Origin: Alphaproteobacteria bacterium
Lineage (GTDB): Bacteria; Pseudomonadota; Alphaproteobacteria; Reyranellales; Reyranellaceae
Length of the DNA: 64,000 nucleotides
Assembly (NCBI GenBank): GCA_019635875.1
Contig: JAHBYP010000004.1
Coordinates: 140,001-204,000, forward strand
Reading direction: 5' to 3'
Position 1 is the stretch's first letter; the number at the start of each line of letters is the position of its first letter. Below are positions 18,465 to 26,111 of the stretch, in pieces. Made by a program: the position numbers and the translations under genes. The notes beneath the pieces are model-generated. The model saw only the letters and a list, made by a program, of their open reading frames with translations. It was not told the DNA's origin and searched no databases.

Positions 18465-19781
18465 TCAGAACGCGAGCAGGTTGTCGCGGAACTGCTTGTG
18501 CTCGTAGGCCTTGCGCACCAGGCCGCGGTCCTGCAGGGCAGGGACCAGCCCGTCCTCGATCTCGGCCAGGGTGCGGCGATGGACGTTGGGCATGGCGAAC
18601 AGATAGCCGTCGCCGCCGACCTCCTGCATCACTTCGCCCATGCGCGCGGCGACCGAGTCGGGCGTGCCGGTGAGCTCGACCGAATAGTCGACGGCGTTGA
18701 AGCTCGCCATGGTCTCGCGAATCGAGCGGCCGTTGGCGATCTTGCGGTAGTTCTCGAGGTTCTGCTGGTGGCCGTTGGTCGTCACGTGGTCGGGCAGCGG
18801 CTTGTCGAGGTCGAACTGGCCGAAATCGATGTTGGTGACCTTGCCGAAATGCGCCAGGCGCTCCTCTATTCGCTCCAGCGCGATCGCCTGGCGCCGCTTG
18901 CGGCGCTCCTTGGCCTCGTCCTCGCTCTCGCCGATGATCGGGTTGATCAGGAAGAGGACCTTGCAGTCCGACGGCTTGCGGCCCTGCGCCACCATGTTCC
19001 GGTGCACGTCCTCGCGATAGGCCTTCATCGCCTCGATGCCCTTGGCGTGCACGACGATGGTGTCGGCGTGGGTGGCGGCGAATCTGCGACCGCGTGGCGA
19101 GCCGCCGGCCTGGGCGATCACCGGCTGGCCCTGTGGCGCCGGGCCCGAGTTCAGCGGACCACGTGTGCTGTAGAAGCGGCCGCTGTGGTTCAGCGCGTGC
19201 ACCTTGGTGTGATCGACCAGGATGCCGCTCTGGCGATCGGCGATGATCGCGCCGGGCTCCCACGATCCCCACAGGCCGCGGCAGACCTGCATGTACTCGT
19301 CGGCCATGTCGTAGCGCAGGTCGTGCTCGGGCATGCCCTGCATGCCGAAGTTCATCGCGGCGAAATCCGAGCTGCCGGTGACTGCGTTCCAGCCGATGCG
19401 GCCGCCCGACACCTGGTCGAGCGTCGCCACCAGGCGGGCCAGCAGATAGGGGTGATAGGCATAGGTACCGAAGGTGGGCACGATGCCGATGCGCGAGGTC
19501 ACCTGCGTCATCAGCGCGGCGATCACCGAGGGATCCTGGCGCGGCACCGACAGGCCGTGCTTGAGGTAGATCTCGGTCGAGCCGTTGAAGCTCTCGCCGA
19601 CGTAGGAGGAATCCTCGAGCAGGATGTAGTCGAAGCAGGCGCGCTCCAGCGACCGCGCCATGTTGAGGAACAGCTCGGGCTCCATCCAGGTCTGCCCGAT
19701 ATGGCCGGTCCAGGCCTCGCCCCATGCCTGCGCGCTCGATCCCTGGAGGAACCAGGCGAGATGGAAGGGTTTCGTGGTCAT
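18465..19781 (-). CDS. FMN-dependent monooxygenase, NtaA/SnaA/DszA family (copy B)
   Basis: A 438-residue LLM-class flavin monooxygenase and the first gene of the six-gene operon reading down to 13019. It has the same motifs as copy A; residues about 90-185 are nearly unchanged while the C-terminal third carries most substitutions (for example KERRKRRQAIALERIEERL against KERKKARVARTLEHIEERL). Two copies could act on different parts or enantiomers of the imported substrate, or one may be a recent spare. The promoter should lie in 19782-19900, upstream of its ATG at 19781. Confidence 0.93.
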   Translation of the reverse strand: MTTKPFHLAWFLQGSSAQAWGEAWTGHIGQTWMEPELFLNMARSLERACFDYILLEDSSYVGESFNGSTEIYLKHGLSVPRQDPSVIAALMTQVTSRIGIVPTFGTYAYHPYLLARLVATLDQVSGGRIGWNAVTGSSDFAAMNFGMQGMPEHDLRYDMADEYMQVCRGLWGSWEPGAIIADRQSGILVDHTKVHALNHSGRFYSTRGPLNSGPAPQGQPVIAQAGGSPRGRRFAATHADTIVVHAKGIEAMKAYREDVHRNMVAQGRKPSDCKVLFLINPIIGESEDEAKERRKRRQAIALERIEERLAHFGKVTNIDFGQFDLDKPLPDHVTTNGHQQNLENYRKIANGRSIRETMASFNAVDYSVELTGTPDSVAARMGEVMQEVGGDGYLFAMPNVHRRTLAEIEDGLVPALQDRGLVRKAYEHKQFRDNLLAF

Positions 19782-19916
19782 CCGCGCTCCATGGCCGGCC
19801 CGGCCGGCGCCTCAGGTTACCCGCAACGCGTTCCCGAATCAGCCCGTCGAATCGGCCCGTCGCGTGCGCCTGTCGTCGACACGCGGTAGTCTGCGGCTGC
19901 TCTTCACCTCCGGTGA

Positions 19917-20258
19917 AAGAGGGACGCTCTCGCCGACCCGGTCGCCCGCACCGTCTACCTCGTCGTCTGCTTCGCGCTGTTGATCGGGCCAATGATGGCG
20001 TTGGCGGTATGGTATCCCGCGCGGCTGGCGCGCACCGGCGCGGGCGAGGCGGTGCTCCGCGACCAGGCGAGGATCGGCACGCGCGCCGGCAGCCTCGGTC
20101 CGACCCTCGACTTCGGCCGCGACGTCGCCGCGGGCCGGTACGGCAACGAAGTCCGGTAGCGGCAGAACACGATCTACGGGCTGGTCGGTCTCCGGCGGGC
20201 GATCAATGCGCTCGCCTTCGGCATCCTGATCTGGGCCGGCGAAGTCAATCGCCCCTGA
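19917..20258 (+). pseudogene. Possible decayed small membrane protein
   Basis: The 527-nt gap 19782-20308 holds no intact gene. In one frame from 19917 a protein-like sequence can be read: RTVYLVVCFALLIGPMMALA (a membrane helix), a charged middle (LRDQARIGTRAGSL), a TAG at 20157-20159, then the same frame continues with a second hydrophobic stretch (AINALAFGILIWAGEV) to TGA 20258. No good start codon precedes the first helix except TTG 19981 or ATG 19993. I read this as the remnant of a two-helix protein broken by a stop; it may also be chance. The rest of the gap shows nothing distinct. Confidence 0.3.
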
Positions 20259-20308
20259 GCAAACGGCGTGGCATGCTCCGCGCCATCCTGCATCCCGTGG
20301 AGCAAGCA

Positions 20309-21022
20309 ATGATCGACTTCTATGCCATGGGCAGCCCCAATGTCGTGAAGATCTATCTCGCACTGGAGGAGATGGGGCTGGAGTACAACGTGCGGCCGCT
20401 CGACGTGTTCGGCGGCTCGCAGTTCTCGGACGAGTTCAGGAAGCTCAATCCCAACGCCAAGGTGCCGGTGATCGTCGATCGCGACGGGCCGGGCGGCAAG
20501 CCGTACACGGTCTTCGAGTCAGGCGCGATCCTGGTCTACCTGGCCGAGAAGACCGGCCGGTTCCTGCCCAAGGACGGCGCGGCGCGCTACGACGCGCTGC
20601 AGTGGATGATGGTGCAGATGACCGGCGTCGGCCCGATGTTCGGCCAGTTCGTGCACTTCACGCGCTACGCGCCCAAGGGCAACGACTACTCGCTCGACCG
20701 CTACCGCACCCAGGCCAGGCGCGTGCTCGACGTGCTCGAGGGCCGGCTGTCGGCGACGACGTGGCTGGGCGGTGCGGAGTACACCATCGCCGACATCGCC
20801 ACCTGGCCGTGGGTGCGGCTGGTTCCGACGCTGATGGGTGCCGACGTCGCCAGGGACTATCCCAAGCTCAGCGAATGGGCGGCCCGCATCGCCGAGCGGC
20901 CGGCGGCGCAGCGCGCGGTCAAGCGGACCGACGAGGTGCGCACCAAGGTCACGGCGGTCGACAGGGCCAATCCCGACACGATGGACAAGGTCTTCGGCCG
21001 CGGCGCCTACAAGGTGGCGTGA
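20309..21022 (+). CDS. Glutathione S-transferase family protein, YfcG/YghU-like
   Basis: A 237-residue thioredoxin-fold plus helical protein. The N-terminal MGSPNVVKIYLALEEMGLEY and NPNAKVPVIVDRDG (with the cis-proline VPV) followed by VFESGAILVYLAEKTGRF (the Glu-Ser pair binding the glutathione gamma-Glu) are GST motifs. The NP-AKVPVIVD-DGP spacing and the inserted loop resemble the disulfide-reducing YfcG/YghU type of GST. The ATG at 20309 has GGAG 6 nt upstream; the longer open frame to 19724 runs through the decayed region and is not used. It is transcribed away from the monooxygenase operon; a link to that substrate is possible but unproven. Confidence 0.9.
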   Translation: MIDFYAMGSPNVVKIYLALEEMGLEYNVRPLDVFGGSQFSDEFRKLNPNAKVPVIVDRDGPGGKPYTVFESGAILVYLAEKTGRFLPKDGAARYDALQWMMVQMTGVGPMFGQFVHFTRYAPKGNDYSLDRYRTQARRVLDVLEGRLSATTWLGGAEYTIADIATWPWVRLVPTLMGADVARDYPKLSEWAARIAERPAAQRAVKRTDEVRTKVTAVDRANPDTMDKVFGRGAYKVA

Positions 21023-21038
21023 GCGGCCTGGCGCGCAC

Positions 21039-21512
21039 TCAACGGAAGACGAAGTAGCCGATCGCCGCTGCCGCGGCGAGAATGCCGACCCACGCCGCCG
21101 GCGACAGCGGCGCGGGTTGCGCCGGACCGCCGATGCCGATCACGCCGTAGGGATCGTGGTCGGCCGAGCCGTACCAGAACCTGCGCTGGGCGCGGGTCAT
21201 GTCCTGGTCGATGCGCGCACCGGGAATCGCGTCGAGCAGCCGCTGATAGGCCGCCGGCACCGGGGTGGCCGACATCTGCCGCACCAGGCGGATGATGCCG
21301 CAGAAGACCCAGATGCCGTCGTCCCACGACTTGAAGAGATGGCGCTCGACGGCCCAGCGCCTGACCTCTCCCAGGGCCGCGGCGGCGCCGGCAAGGTCGC
21401 CGGCGCGCGCCCGCACGGCCGCGCGATCGAGCGCCGCTGCCACCCTTGGTTCATCCTCCTCGCCCGCGGCCCGCAGCATGCGCTCGCGCTCGTCTTCCCA
21501 GTCATGGGCCAC
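21039..21512 (-). CDS. Hypothetical protein with C-terminal membrane anchor, in kinase operon
   Basis: A 157-residue protein of unknown function. Residues 1-60 are charged and helical (DWEDERERMLRAAGEEDEP, then an Ala-rich helix pair), the middle contains FKSWDDGIWVFCGIIRLVRQ, and the C-terminus ends in one membrane helix (AAWVGILAAAAAIGYFVF) followed by Arg. It would be a tail-anchored protein facing the cytoplasm. It starts 15 nt after the stop of the Ser/Thr kinase gene, so it is probably the last gene of that operon and may be a substrate or partner of the kinase. Confidence 0.7.
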   Translation of the reverse strand: MAHDWEDERERMLRAAGEEDEPRVAAALDRAAVRARAGDLAGAAAALGEVRRWAVERHLFKSWDDGIWVFCGIIRLVRQMSATPVPAAYQRLLDAIPGARIDQDMTRAQRRFWYGSADHDPYGVIGIGGPAQPAPLSPAAWVGILAAAAAIGYFVFR

Positions 21513-21527
21513 GTTGAGCCTCCCTCG

Positions 21528-23294
21528 TCATGTTTGACCGTGATCGAGCCGCCAGGCCCCCAACCGCTCGAGGTTGCGCGTCAGCAGCGGATGCTGCGGC
21601 AGCTCGGCGAGGCCCTCTCGCAGCGTCGCCTCGGCTGTCGTCGCATCGCCCGTTGCCAGGCACGCCGCGAAGTGCGCGGCATAGGCGCCGGCGAGCGCGG
21701 GATCGAGCCCGATGGCGCTCGCGGCGGCAGCGCGCGCCTCGGTGAAGCGCTGCAGGTCGATGCAGGCGTTGGCCCGGCTGACCAGCGCCCTGGCGTAGAG
21801 CGGATTGATCGCCAGGGCGCGATCGGCATCGGCGAGCGCCTCGGCCGGCTGTCTCAGCCGTCGCCGCAGCACGCTGCGATTGTTCCAGGTGATCGCCGCC
21901 TCGGGCTGGGCGGCGAGAATGCGATCGCACGCCGAGAGCGCGGCCGCCGGTTCGAGGAGATCGACGACGAGATGGCTGATCGGGTCGAGCCGGGCGAAGC
22001 CGCCGCCGCGCTCGCAGCGATGCAGCGCACGCTCCAGCGCCGCACGTGCCGCGTCGCGGCGCCCGGCCCGGGCCAGGGCGAAGGCAAGGCTGCCCAGCGC
22101 GGCGACGTCGTGGGCGCCGGCCAGCGCCGCGGCGCGCTCGAGCCAGCGGATCGCCTCGTCGGTTCGCCCGGCCAGCTCGCAGGCGTTGCCCATGGCGTGC
22201 ATCGCCTCGGCGTCGTCGGGCGCGAGCTCCAGCGCGTTGCGCGCGTATTCGATCGCCACGTCGGCCATGTCGAGCTGATGGAACAGGCTGGAGCGGTTGA
22301 CCCAGGTGCGCGCCTCGTCGAACGGCGTGCCCTCGGCACCGCGCAACGGCGACCCGCCGGCATGGACGCGGCAGATGTCGACCAGGCGCGCGCAGGCCGC
22401 GCCCGCATCGGCCGGGCGTCGCGACGGCTCCTTCTCCAGGCATTGCAGGATGAAGGCGGCCAGCGGCATCGGGATCGACGGATCGTCGGCCAGCGGGCTG
22501 CGCGGCGGGGCATTCGCATGCAGGCGCGCGTAGTCGGCGCGGGCCAACCCGCCGCGCTCGATCAGCGGGTGGCCCGGCACGCAGGTTTCGAACAGCGCGA
22601 CGCCCAGGGCGTAGAGGTCGCTCTGCACGCTGTGGCGCGGCTCGGCCAGCCACAGCTCCGGCGCCATGTAGGGCACGGTGCCGAGCAGGCTGCCGGCCAG
22701 CGCGTCGGTCTCGACCAGCCGGGCGACGGAGATGCCGAAATCGCCCAGCTTGGCATGGTCGGCGGCGCCGACCAGGATGTTGGCCGGCTTGATGTCGCGA
22801 TGCACCAGCCCGCTGCGGCGCTGGCCATGCTCGAGGGCGGCGGCGATCTGCGCGCCAACCCGCGCCGCGAGCCGCCAGCCGCCGGCGCCGCGGGCGATGC
22901 GGCGCGAAAGGTCCTCGAAGCCGTCGAGAAACTCCATCACCAGGCAGGGAAGCCGCGCGTGCTCAAGCAGGCCGAAGGCGCTGACGATGTGCGGGTGAAT
23001 GCCGAGCTCGACCCAGCGCTGCACCTCGTCGCGCAACAGCCGGCGCATCGAGGGATCGACCAGCACCTCGGATCGCAGGGTCTTGATCGCACAGGGCTGG
23101 CCGCGCCCGTTGACGCAGCGCAGGACGCGGCCGAAGGCACCTTCGCCGAGGACCGCTTCGACCCGATATGTGTCGCCGAGCAGGGTTCCCGGCACGATGT
23201 CGCGCCCGTCGATCGCCGCGCCGCGCCGCACCAGGGCGGTGGCCGTCGACGGCCCGTTGATCGACCGGCGCAGAAGCTTGCTGAACCAGCCCAT
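21528..23294 (-). CDS. Serine/threonine protein kinase with TPR domain
   Basis: A 588-residue Hanks-type kinase. The kinase domain spans about residues 40-300: glycine loop GEGAFGRV (50-57), ATP lysine K71 in AIKTL, catalytic loop HRDIKPAN (165-172), DFG (185-187) and APE (211-213) are all intact, so it should be active. From about 320 to the end are TPR-like helix pairs (e.g. ALELAPDDAEAMHAMGNACE, ADRALAINPLYARALVSRAN). No membrane helix or external sensor is visible, so it is probably cytoplasmic. ATG 23294 begins MGWFSKLL; a longer frame to 24122 crosses a neighbouring gene and is rejected. It lies divergent to an ECF-type sigma factor, its likely target. Confidence 0.93.
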   Translation of the reverse strand: MGWFSKLLRRSINGPSTATALVRRGAAIDGRDIVPGTLLGDTYRVEAVLGEGAFGRVLRCVNGRGQPCAIKTLRSEVLVDPSMRRLLRDEVQRWVELGIHPHIVSAFGLLEHARLPCLVMEFLDGFEDLSRRIARGAGGWRLAARVGAQIAAALEHGQRRSGLVHRDIKPANILVGAADHAKLGDFGISVARLVETDALAGSLLGTVPYMAPELWLAEPRHSVQSDLYALGVALFETCVPGHPLIERGGLARADYARLHANAPPRSPLADDPSIPMPLAAFILQCLEKEPSRRPADAGAACARLVDICRVHAGGSPLRGAEGTPFDEARTWVNRSSLFHQLDMADVAIEYARNALELAPDDAEAMHAMGNACELAGRTDEAIRWLERAAALAGAHDVAALGSLAFALARAGRRDAARAALERALHRCERGGGFARLDPISHLVVDLLEPAAALSACDRILAAQPEAAITWNNRSVLRRRLRQPAEALADADRALAINPLYARALVSRANACIDLQRFTEARAAAASAIGLDPALAGAYAAHFAACLATGDATTAEATLREGLAELPQHPLLTRNLERLGAWRLDHGQT

Positions 23295-23401
23295 GGCATC
23301 CCCCGGTGCAGTTGGGCGCGTGCGGCAGGCGGCGTCAATGATGTGTTGGCGCGGCGGGACGCAAGCGGGGCCGCCTGGCGGCGGCCCCGCCGCCGGCGGT
23401 G

Positions 23402-23638
23402 CTAGCGGCGCAGCCGGTTCAGCCTTTCGAGGGCCTTCGCTGAACCGTCGCGGACCTTCTCCGCGCCGTCCTTCCAGCGCTGCCAGCCGCGCGCGACATC
23501 CTGGTGATCGCGCGCCGACTGCTCGAAGGCCCGCTGGGCGGCGCGCTGCTGGTCGCGCTGGGAAACCTCGGCCTGGGCGTTGCCGGCAACGGCCAGCACG
23601 AGGACGAGGGCGGAAAGCGCCGCATGGATGGTCTTCAT
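23402..23638 (-). CDS. Small secreted protein next to kinase and sigma factor
   Basis: A 78-residue protein with a signal peptide (MKTIHAALSALVLVLAVAGNAQA). The mature 55 residues are strongly helical and charged, rich in Gln, Arg and Ala (SQRDQQRAAQRAFEQSARDH, then KDGAEKVRDGSAKALERLNR). No family is recognised. It lies between the kinase gene (same strand, 107 nt downstream) and the divergent sigma-factor gene, so it may be the first gene of the kinase operon or have its own transcript. A role as an envelope component or target of the regulatory module is a guess from position. Confidence 0.65.
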   Translation of the reverse strand: MKTIHAALSALVLVLAVAGNAQAEVSQRDQQRAAQRAFEQSARDHQDVARGWQRWKDGAEKVRDGSAKALERLNRLRR

Positions 23639-23789
23639 GGTCTGCTCCTGATCGTCTGTCTCTCACCACGACCCGATGTCGTGGTTCACTGCGTCCTACG
23701 CGGGCCCTTGGCCGATCTTGCGTGGCGGCGCGAAAAAGTTTCGCTCGGCTTGATCGACCACCGGTCGTCTGCCACCTTCGCGGCCGGGG

Positions 23790-24506
23790 ATGGCGATGCG
23801 GTTTCCTGACACGCACTGGTCGATGATCCGGCGCGCCGGCGGCGCCGAGGCCGGGCGTCAGGCGCTCAACCAGGTGCTGGCGCTCTACCTGCCCGTCCTG
23901 CACCGCTATCTGACCGGCCATCGCCGAATGACGGCCGCAGACGCCGACGACCTGCTGCACGGCTTCGTGATCGACAAGATCCTCGAGCAGCGCCTGATGG
24001 AGCGCGCCGATCCGGCGCGCGGTCGCTTCCGCTCGTTGCTGCTGTCGACCCTGGAGAACTACCGCACCAGCCGGCATCGCGCCGCGAACGCCGCGCGGCG
24101 TTCGCCGGGGCCGGGCGGGCACCAGCCGATCGAGGCGGCCGACGACGTGCCCGCCGGCGACGATCCGTCAGCAGGCTTCGACGCGGTCTGGGCCCAGGGC
24201 GTCATCGCCGCCGCCGTCGAGGCGATGCGGGTGGAATGCGCCCGGGTCGGCCAGGCCGCGATCTGGAGCGTCTTCGACGAACGACTGCTGCGGCCGGCGC
24301 GGGACGGCGTCGAGCCGACCGGCTACGACGCGCTGGCGCGGCGCCTCGGGCTCGGCTCGACGACGGAGGCGCAGAATCGGCTGGGTACGGCCAAGCGCAT
24401 GTTCCGTCGTCACCTGGAGGCGGTCATCGCCCAGTACGCGGCCGACCCGCGCGACGCCGAGGCCGAGCTACGCGACCTGCTGGCGATCGTCGGCGGGACT
24501 GCCTAG
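23790..24506 (+). CDS. ECF-type RNA polymerase sigma factor, kinase-associated type
   Basis: A 238-residue sigma factor. The N-terminal FPDTHWSMIRRAG and the region-2-like block YLPVLHRYLTGHRRMTAADADDLLHGFV..ERADPARGRFRSLLL match the unusual ECF group widespread in planctomycetes and acidobacteria, where FP-T-WS and RGRFRSFL are diagnostic. The C-terminal part (LARRLGLGSTTEAQNRLGTAKRMFRR) is the region 4 helix-turn-helix. No anti-sigma gene is adjacent; instead a Ser/Thr kinase is divergently encoded. In Vibrio, an ECF43 sigma factor is activated by threonine phosphorylation from its neighbouring kinase, so a similar switch is inferred here. Confidence 0.85.
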   Translation: MAMRFPDTHWSMIRRAGGAEAGRQALNQVLALYLPVLHRYLTGHRRMTAADADDLLHGFVIDKILEQRLMERADPARGRFRSLLLSTLENYRTSRHRAANAARRSPGPGGHQPIEAADDVPAGDDPSAGFDAVWAQGVIAAAVEAMRVECARVGQAAIWSVFDERLLRPARDGVEPTGYDALARRLGLGSTTEAQNRLGTAKRMFRRHLEAVIAQYAADPRDAEAELRDLLAIVGGTA

Positions 24507-24514
24507 CGGCGTGC

Positions 24515-24544
24515 CTGGATTCCTCGCTGTGCTCGGAATGACAG
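24515..24544. repeat. Half copy of the intergenic palindromic repeat (family 1)
   Basis: CTGGATTCCTCGCTGTGCTC followed by GGAATGACAG is a right-arm copy, with a few changes, of the element that is complete near 26905 and 57577. It lies in the 47-nt gap between the convergent sigma-factor and MoaD-like genes. Confidence 0.6.
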
Positions 24545-24553
24545 CCATGGCTC

Positions 24554-24814
24554 CTAGCCACCGCTCAGCGCCTGCAGGATCTGCACGCGGTCGCCTTCGT
24601 GCAGCGCCAGCCCGAGATCGCGCACCTGCCGGCGGTTGACGAAGATGCGGATGTGGCGGCGGATGCGGTCCTGCTCGTCGACCATGCGGAAGCGGATGCC
24701 GGGATGGCGGCGGTCGAGATCGACCAGCAGGGCATCGAGCGTGCCGCCCTCGGCCTCGACCTCGGCGCGCTGGCGCGTGTAGGAGCGCAGCGGCGTCGGG
24801 ATCAGCACCTTCAT
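24554..24814 (-). CDS. MoaD/ThiS-like ubiquitin-fold sulfur carrier
   Basis: An 86-residue protein ending in the di-glycine ALSGG, the site that is adenylated and thiocarboxylated in MoaD and ThiS sulfur carriers. Upstream features such as LRSYTRQRAEVEAEGGTLDALL and HEGDRVQILQALSGG fit the beta-grasp fold. Its ATG at 24814 overlaps the stop of the BNR-repeat gene (ATGA), so the two are translated together. MoaD-like proteins of this kind are often paired with such BNR/VPS10-type proteins instead of a MoaE or E1 enzyme, and none of those is nearby; the target pathway is therefore unknown. Confidence 0.87.
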   Translation of the reverse strand: MKVLIPTPLRSYTRQRAEVEAEGGTLDALLVDLDRRHPGIRFRMVDEQDRIRRHIRIFVNRRQVRDLGLALHEGDRVQILQALSGG

Positions 24815-25986
24815 CCCGCGACCTCGGCCGCCTCGACGGCGTAGACATGCGGCAGATCCTGGGCGATGCGCCTCCAGCGCGCGCCCTCGTCGCTGCTGGC
24901 CCAGATGCTGCCGGTGGTCGTGCCGAAATAGATGCCCACGGGATCGCGCGCGTCCGCCGTCATCGCCTGGCGCAGCACGGTGAACCAGGCCTGCGACTGT
25001 GGCAGGCCGGCATCGAGGCGCTGCCACGTCTTGCCCGCGTTGCGCGTGACATAGGCCGCGGCCTTGCCTGCGACGCTGACGCGCGGCCATACGTCGGAGC
25101 CATCCATCGGGAAGACCCACACGGTTTTCGGATCGCGCGGATGCAGCACCATCGGAAAGCCGATGTCGCCGACGCTCCTCGGCATCTTCTCGCCGATGCG
25201 CTCCCAGCGGTCGGATGGCCGCTCCAGCCGGTAGATGCCGCAATGGTTCTGCTGGTAGAGCACGTCGGGCGCCAGCGGATGCAGGCGCATGCAGTGCGGA
25301 TCGTGGCCGAACTCGGGGTAGGGGTCAGGGAAGAAATCGGCGCGGCAGCCAGCGTTCAGCGGCGCCCAGCTCGCGCCGGTGTCGCGCGACTCGAACACGC
25401 CGCCGCCGGACATGCCGATATAGAGATGCGCCGGATCGCGCGGATCGACCAGGATGGAATGCATCTTGGGTCCGTCGGGCGTGCCGTCCTGATCGTCGCC
25501 GACCCATTTGCCGTACATCGGATGGTCATTGAAGCCGGCGACCGGCGCCCAGCTGTCGCCGCCATCCTCGCTGCGGAACAGGCCCTGCGGCGAGGAGCCG
25601 GCATACCAGGCGCCGGGTTCGCTGGCGTGTCCCGGCGTCAGCCAGAAGACGTGATCGACGGCGCGCTGCTTCTCGCCCTCGTGGGTCTTGCGGAAAGCCG
25701 GCGGCCGCGATGCCTCCTTCCATGTCCTGCCGAAATCCAGCGAGCGGAAGACGGTCGGCCCGAGATGGCCGGTCTTGGCCGCCAGCAACAGCGTGCGCCG
25801 ATCGCGTGGATCGAGCATCACGTGGTGCACCGTGTTGCCGAGGAAGTGCGGCCCGTCGGCCCGCCAGCTGCGCCGCGCGGCATCGCCGTGCAGCAGCCAG
25901 GCGCCCTTCTTGGTGGCGACCAGCAGGATGACGTGGCCTTTCGGACTCGGGCTTCGGGCGGTCGTCCGTTTCGTCGCTCGCGGCAT
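24811..25986 (-). CDS. BNR/Asp-box repeat protein (sortilin/exo-sialidase-like propeller)
   Basis: A 391-residue beta-propeller without signal peptide, so probably cytoplasmic. At least five Asp-box repeats (S-x-D-x-G-x-x-W) are visible: SLDFGRTW, SEDGGDSW, SRDTGASW, TRNAGKTW and SSDEGARW. Such proteins are often named glycosyl hydrolase or exo-alpha-sialidase, but no sialidase catalytic Arg triad or Tyr is evident, so the hydrolase name is not supported. The pair with the downstream MoaD-like gene (4-nt overlap) suggests a shared sulfur-transfer or conjugation role. Transcribed divergently from the SDR gene at 26112. Confidence 0.85.
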   Translation of the reverse strand: MPRATKRTTARSPSPKGHVILLVATKKGAWLLHGDAARRSWRADGPHFLGNTVHHVMLDPRDRRTLLLAAKTGHLGPTVFRSLDFGRTWKEASRPPAFRKTHEGEKQRAVDHVFWLTPGHASEPGAWYAGSSPQGLFRSEDGGDSWAPVAGFNDHPMYGKWVGDDQDGTPDGPKMHSILVDPRDPAHLYIGMSGGGVFESRDTGASWAPLNAGCRADFFPDPYPEFGHDPHCMRLHPLAPDVLYQQNHCGIYRLERPSDRWERIGEKMPRSVGDIGFPMVLHPRDPKTVWVFPMDGSDVWPRVSVAGKAAAYVTRNAGKTWQRLDAGLPQSQAWFTVLRQAMTADARDPVGIYFGTTTGSIWASSDEGARWRRIAQDLPHVYAVEAAEVAG

Positions 25987-26004
25987 CGGTCGTCTCAGAG
26001 GTAG

Positions 26005-26021
26005 TTAACCGAACGGTATTA
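26005..26021. promoter_or_regulatory. Candidate TetR-type operator
   Basis: TTAACCGAACGGTATTA contains the near-palindrome AACCG-AA-CGGTA, which resembles TetR/AcrR-family operators of the AACCG..CGGTT kind. It lies in the gap between the divergent BNR gene (start 25986) and SDR gene (start 26112), where it could control both. TATTATAAA beside it is a possible -10 element. No TetR gene is adjacent. Confidence 0.35.
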
Positions 26022-26111
26022 TAAAGCGGCGGGAATTGGCCGCAAGCCGCGGAGTGAGGTCGGGCGTCGGGAAATGCGAAAGCTGCGCCTCCACAGGACG
26101 AGGACGGTTCA

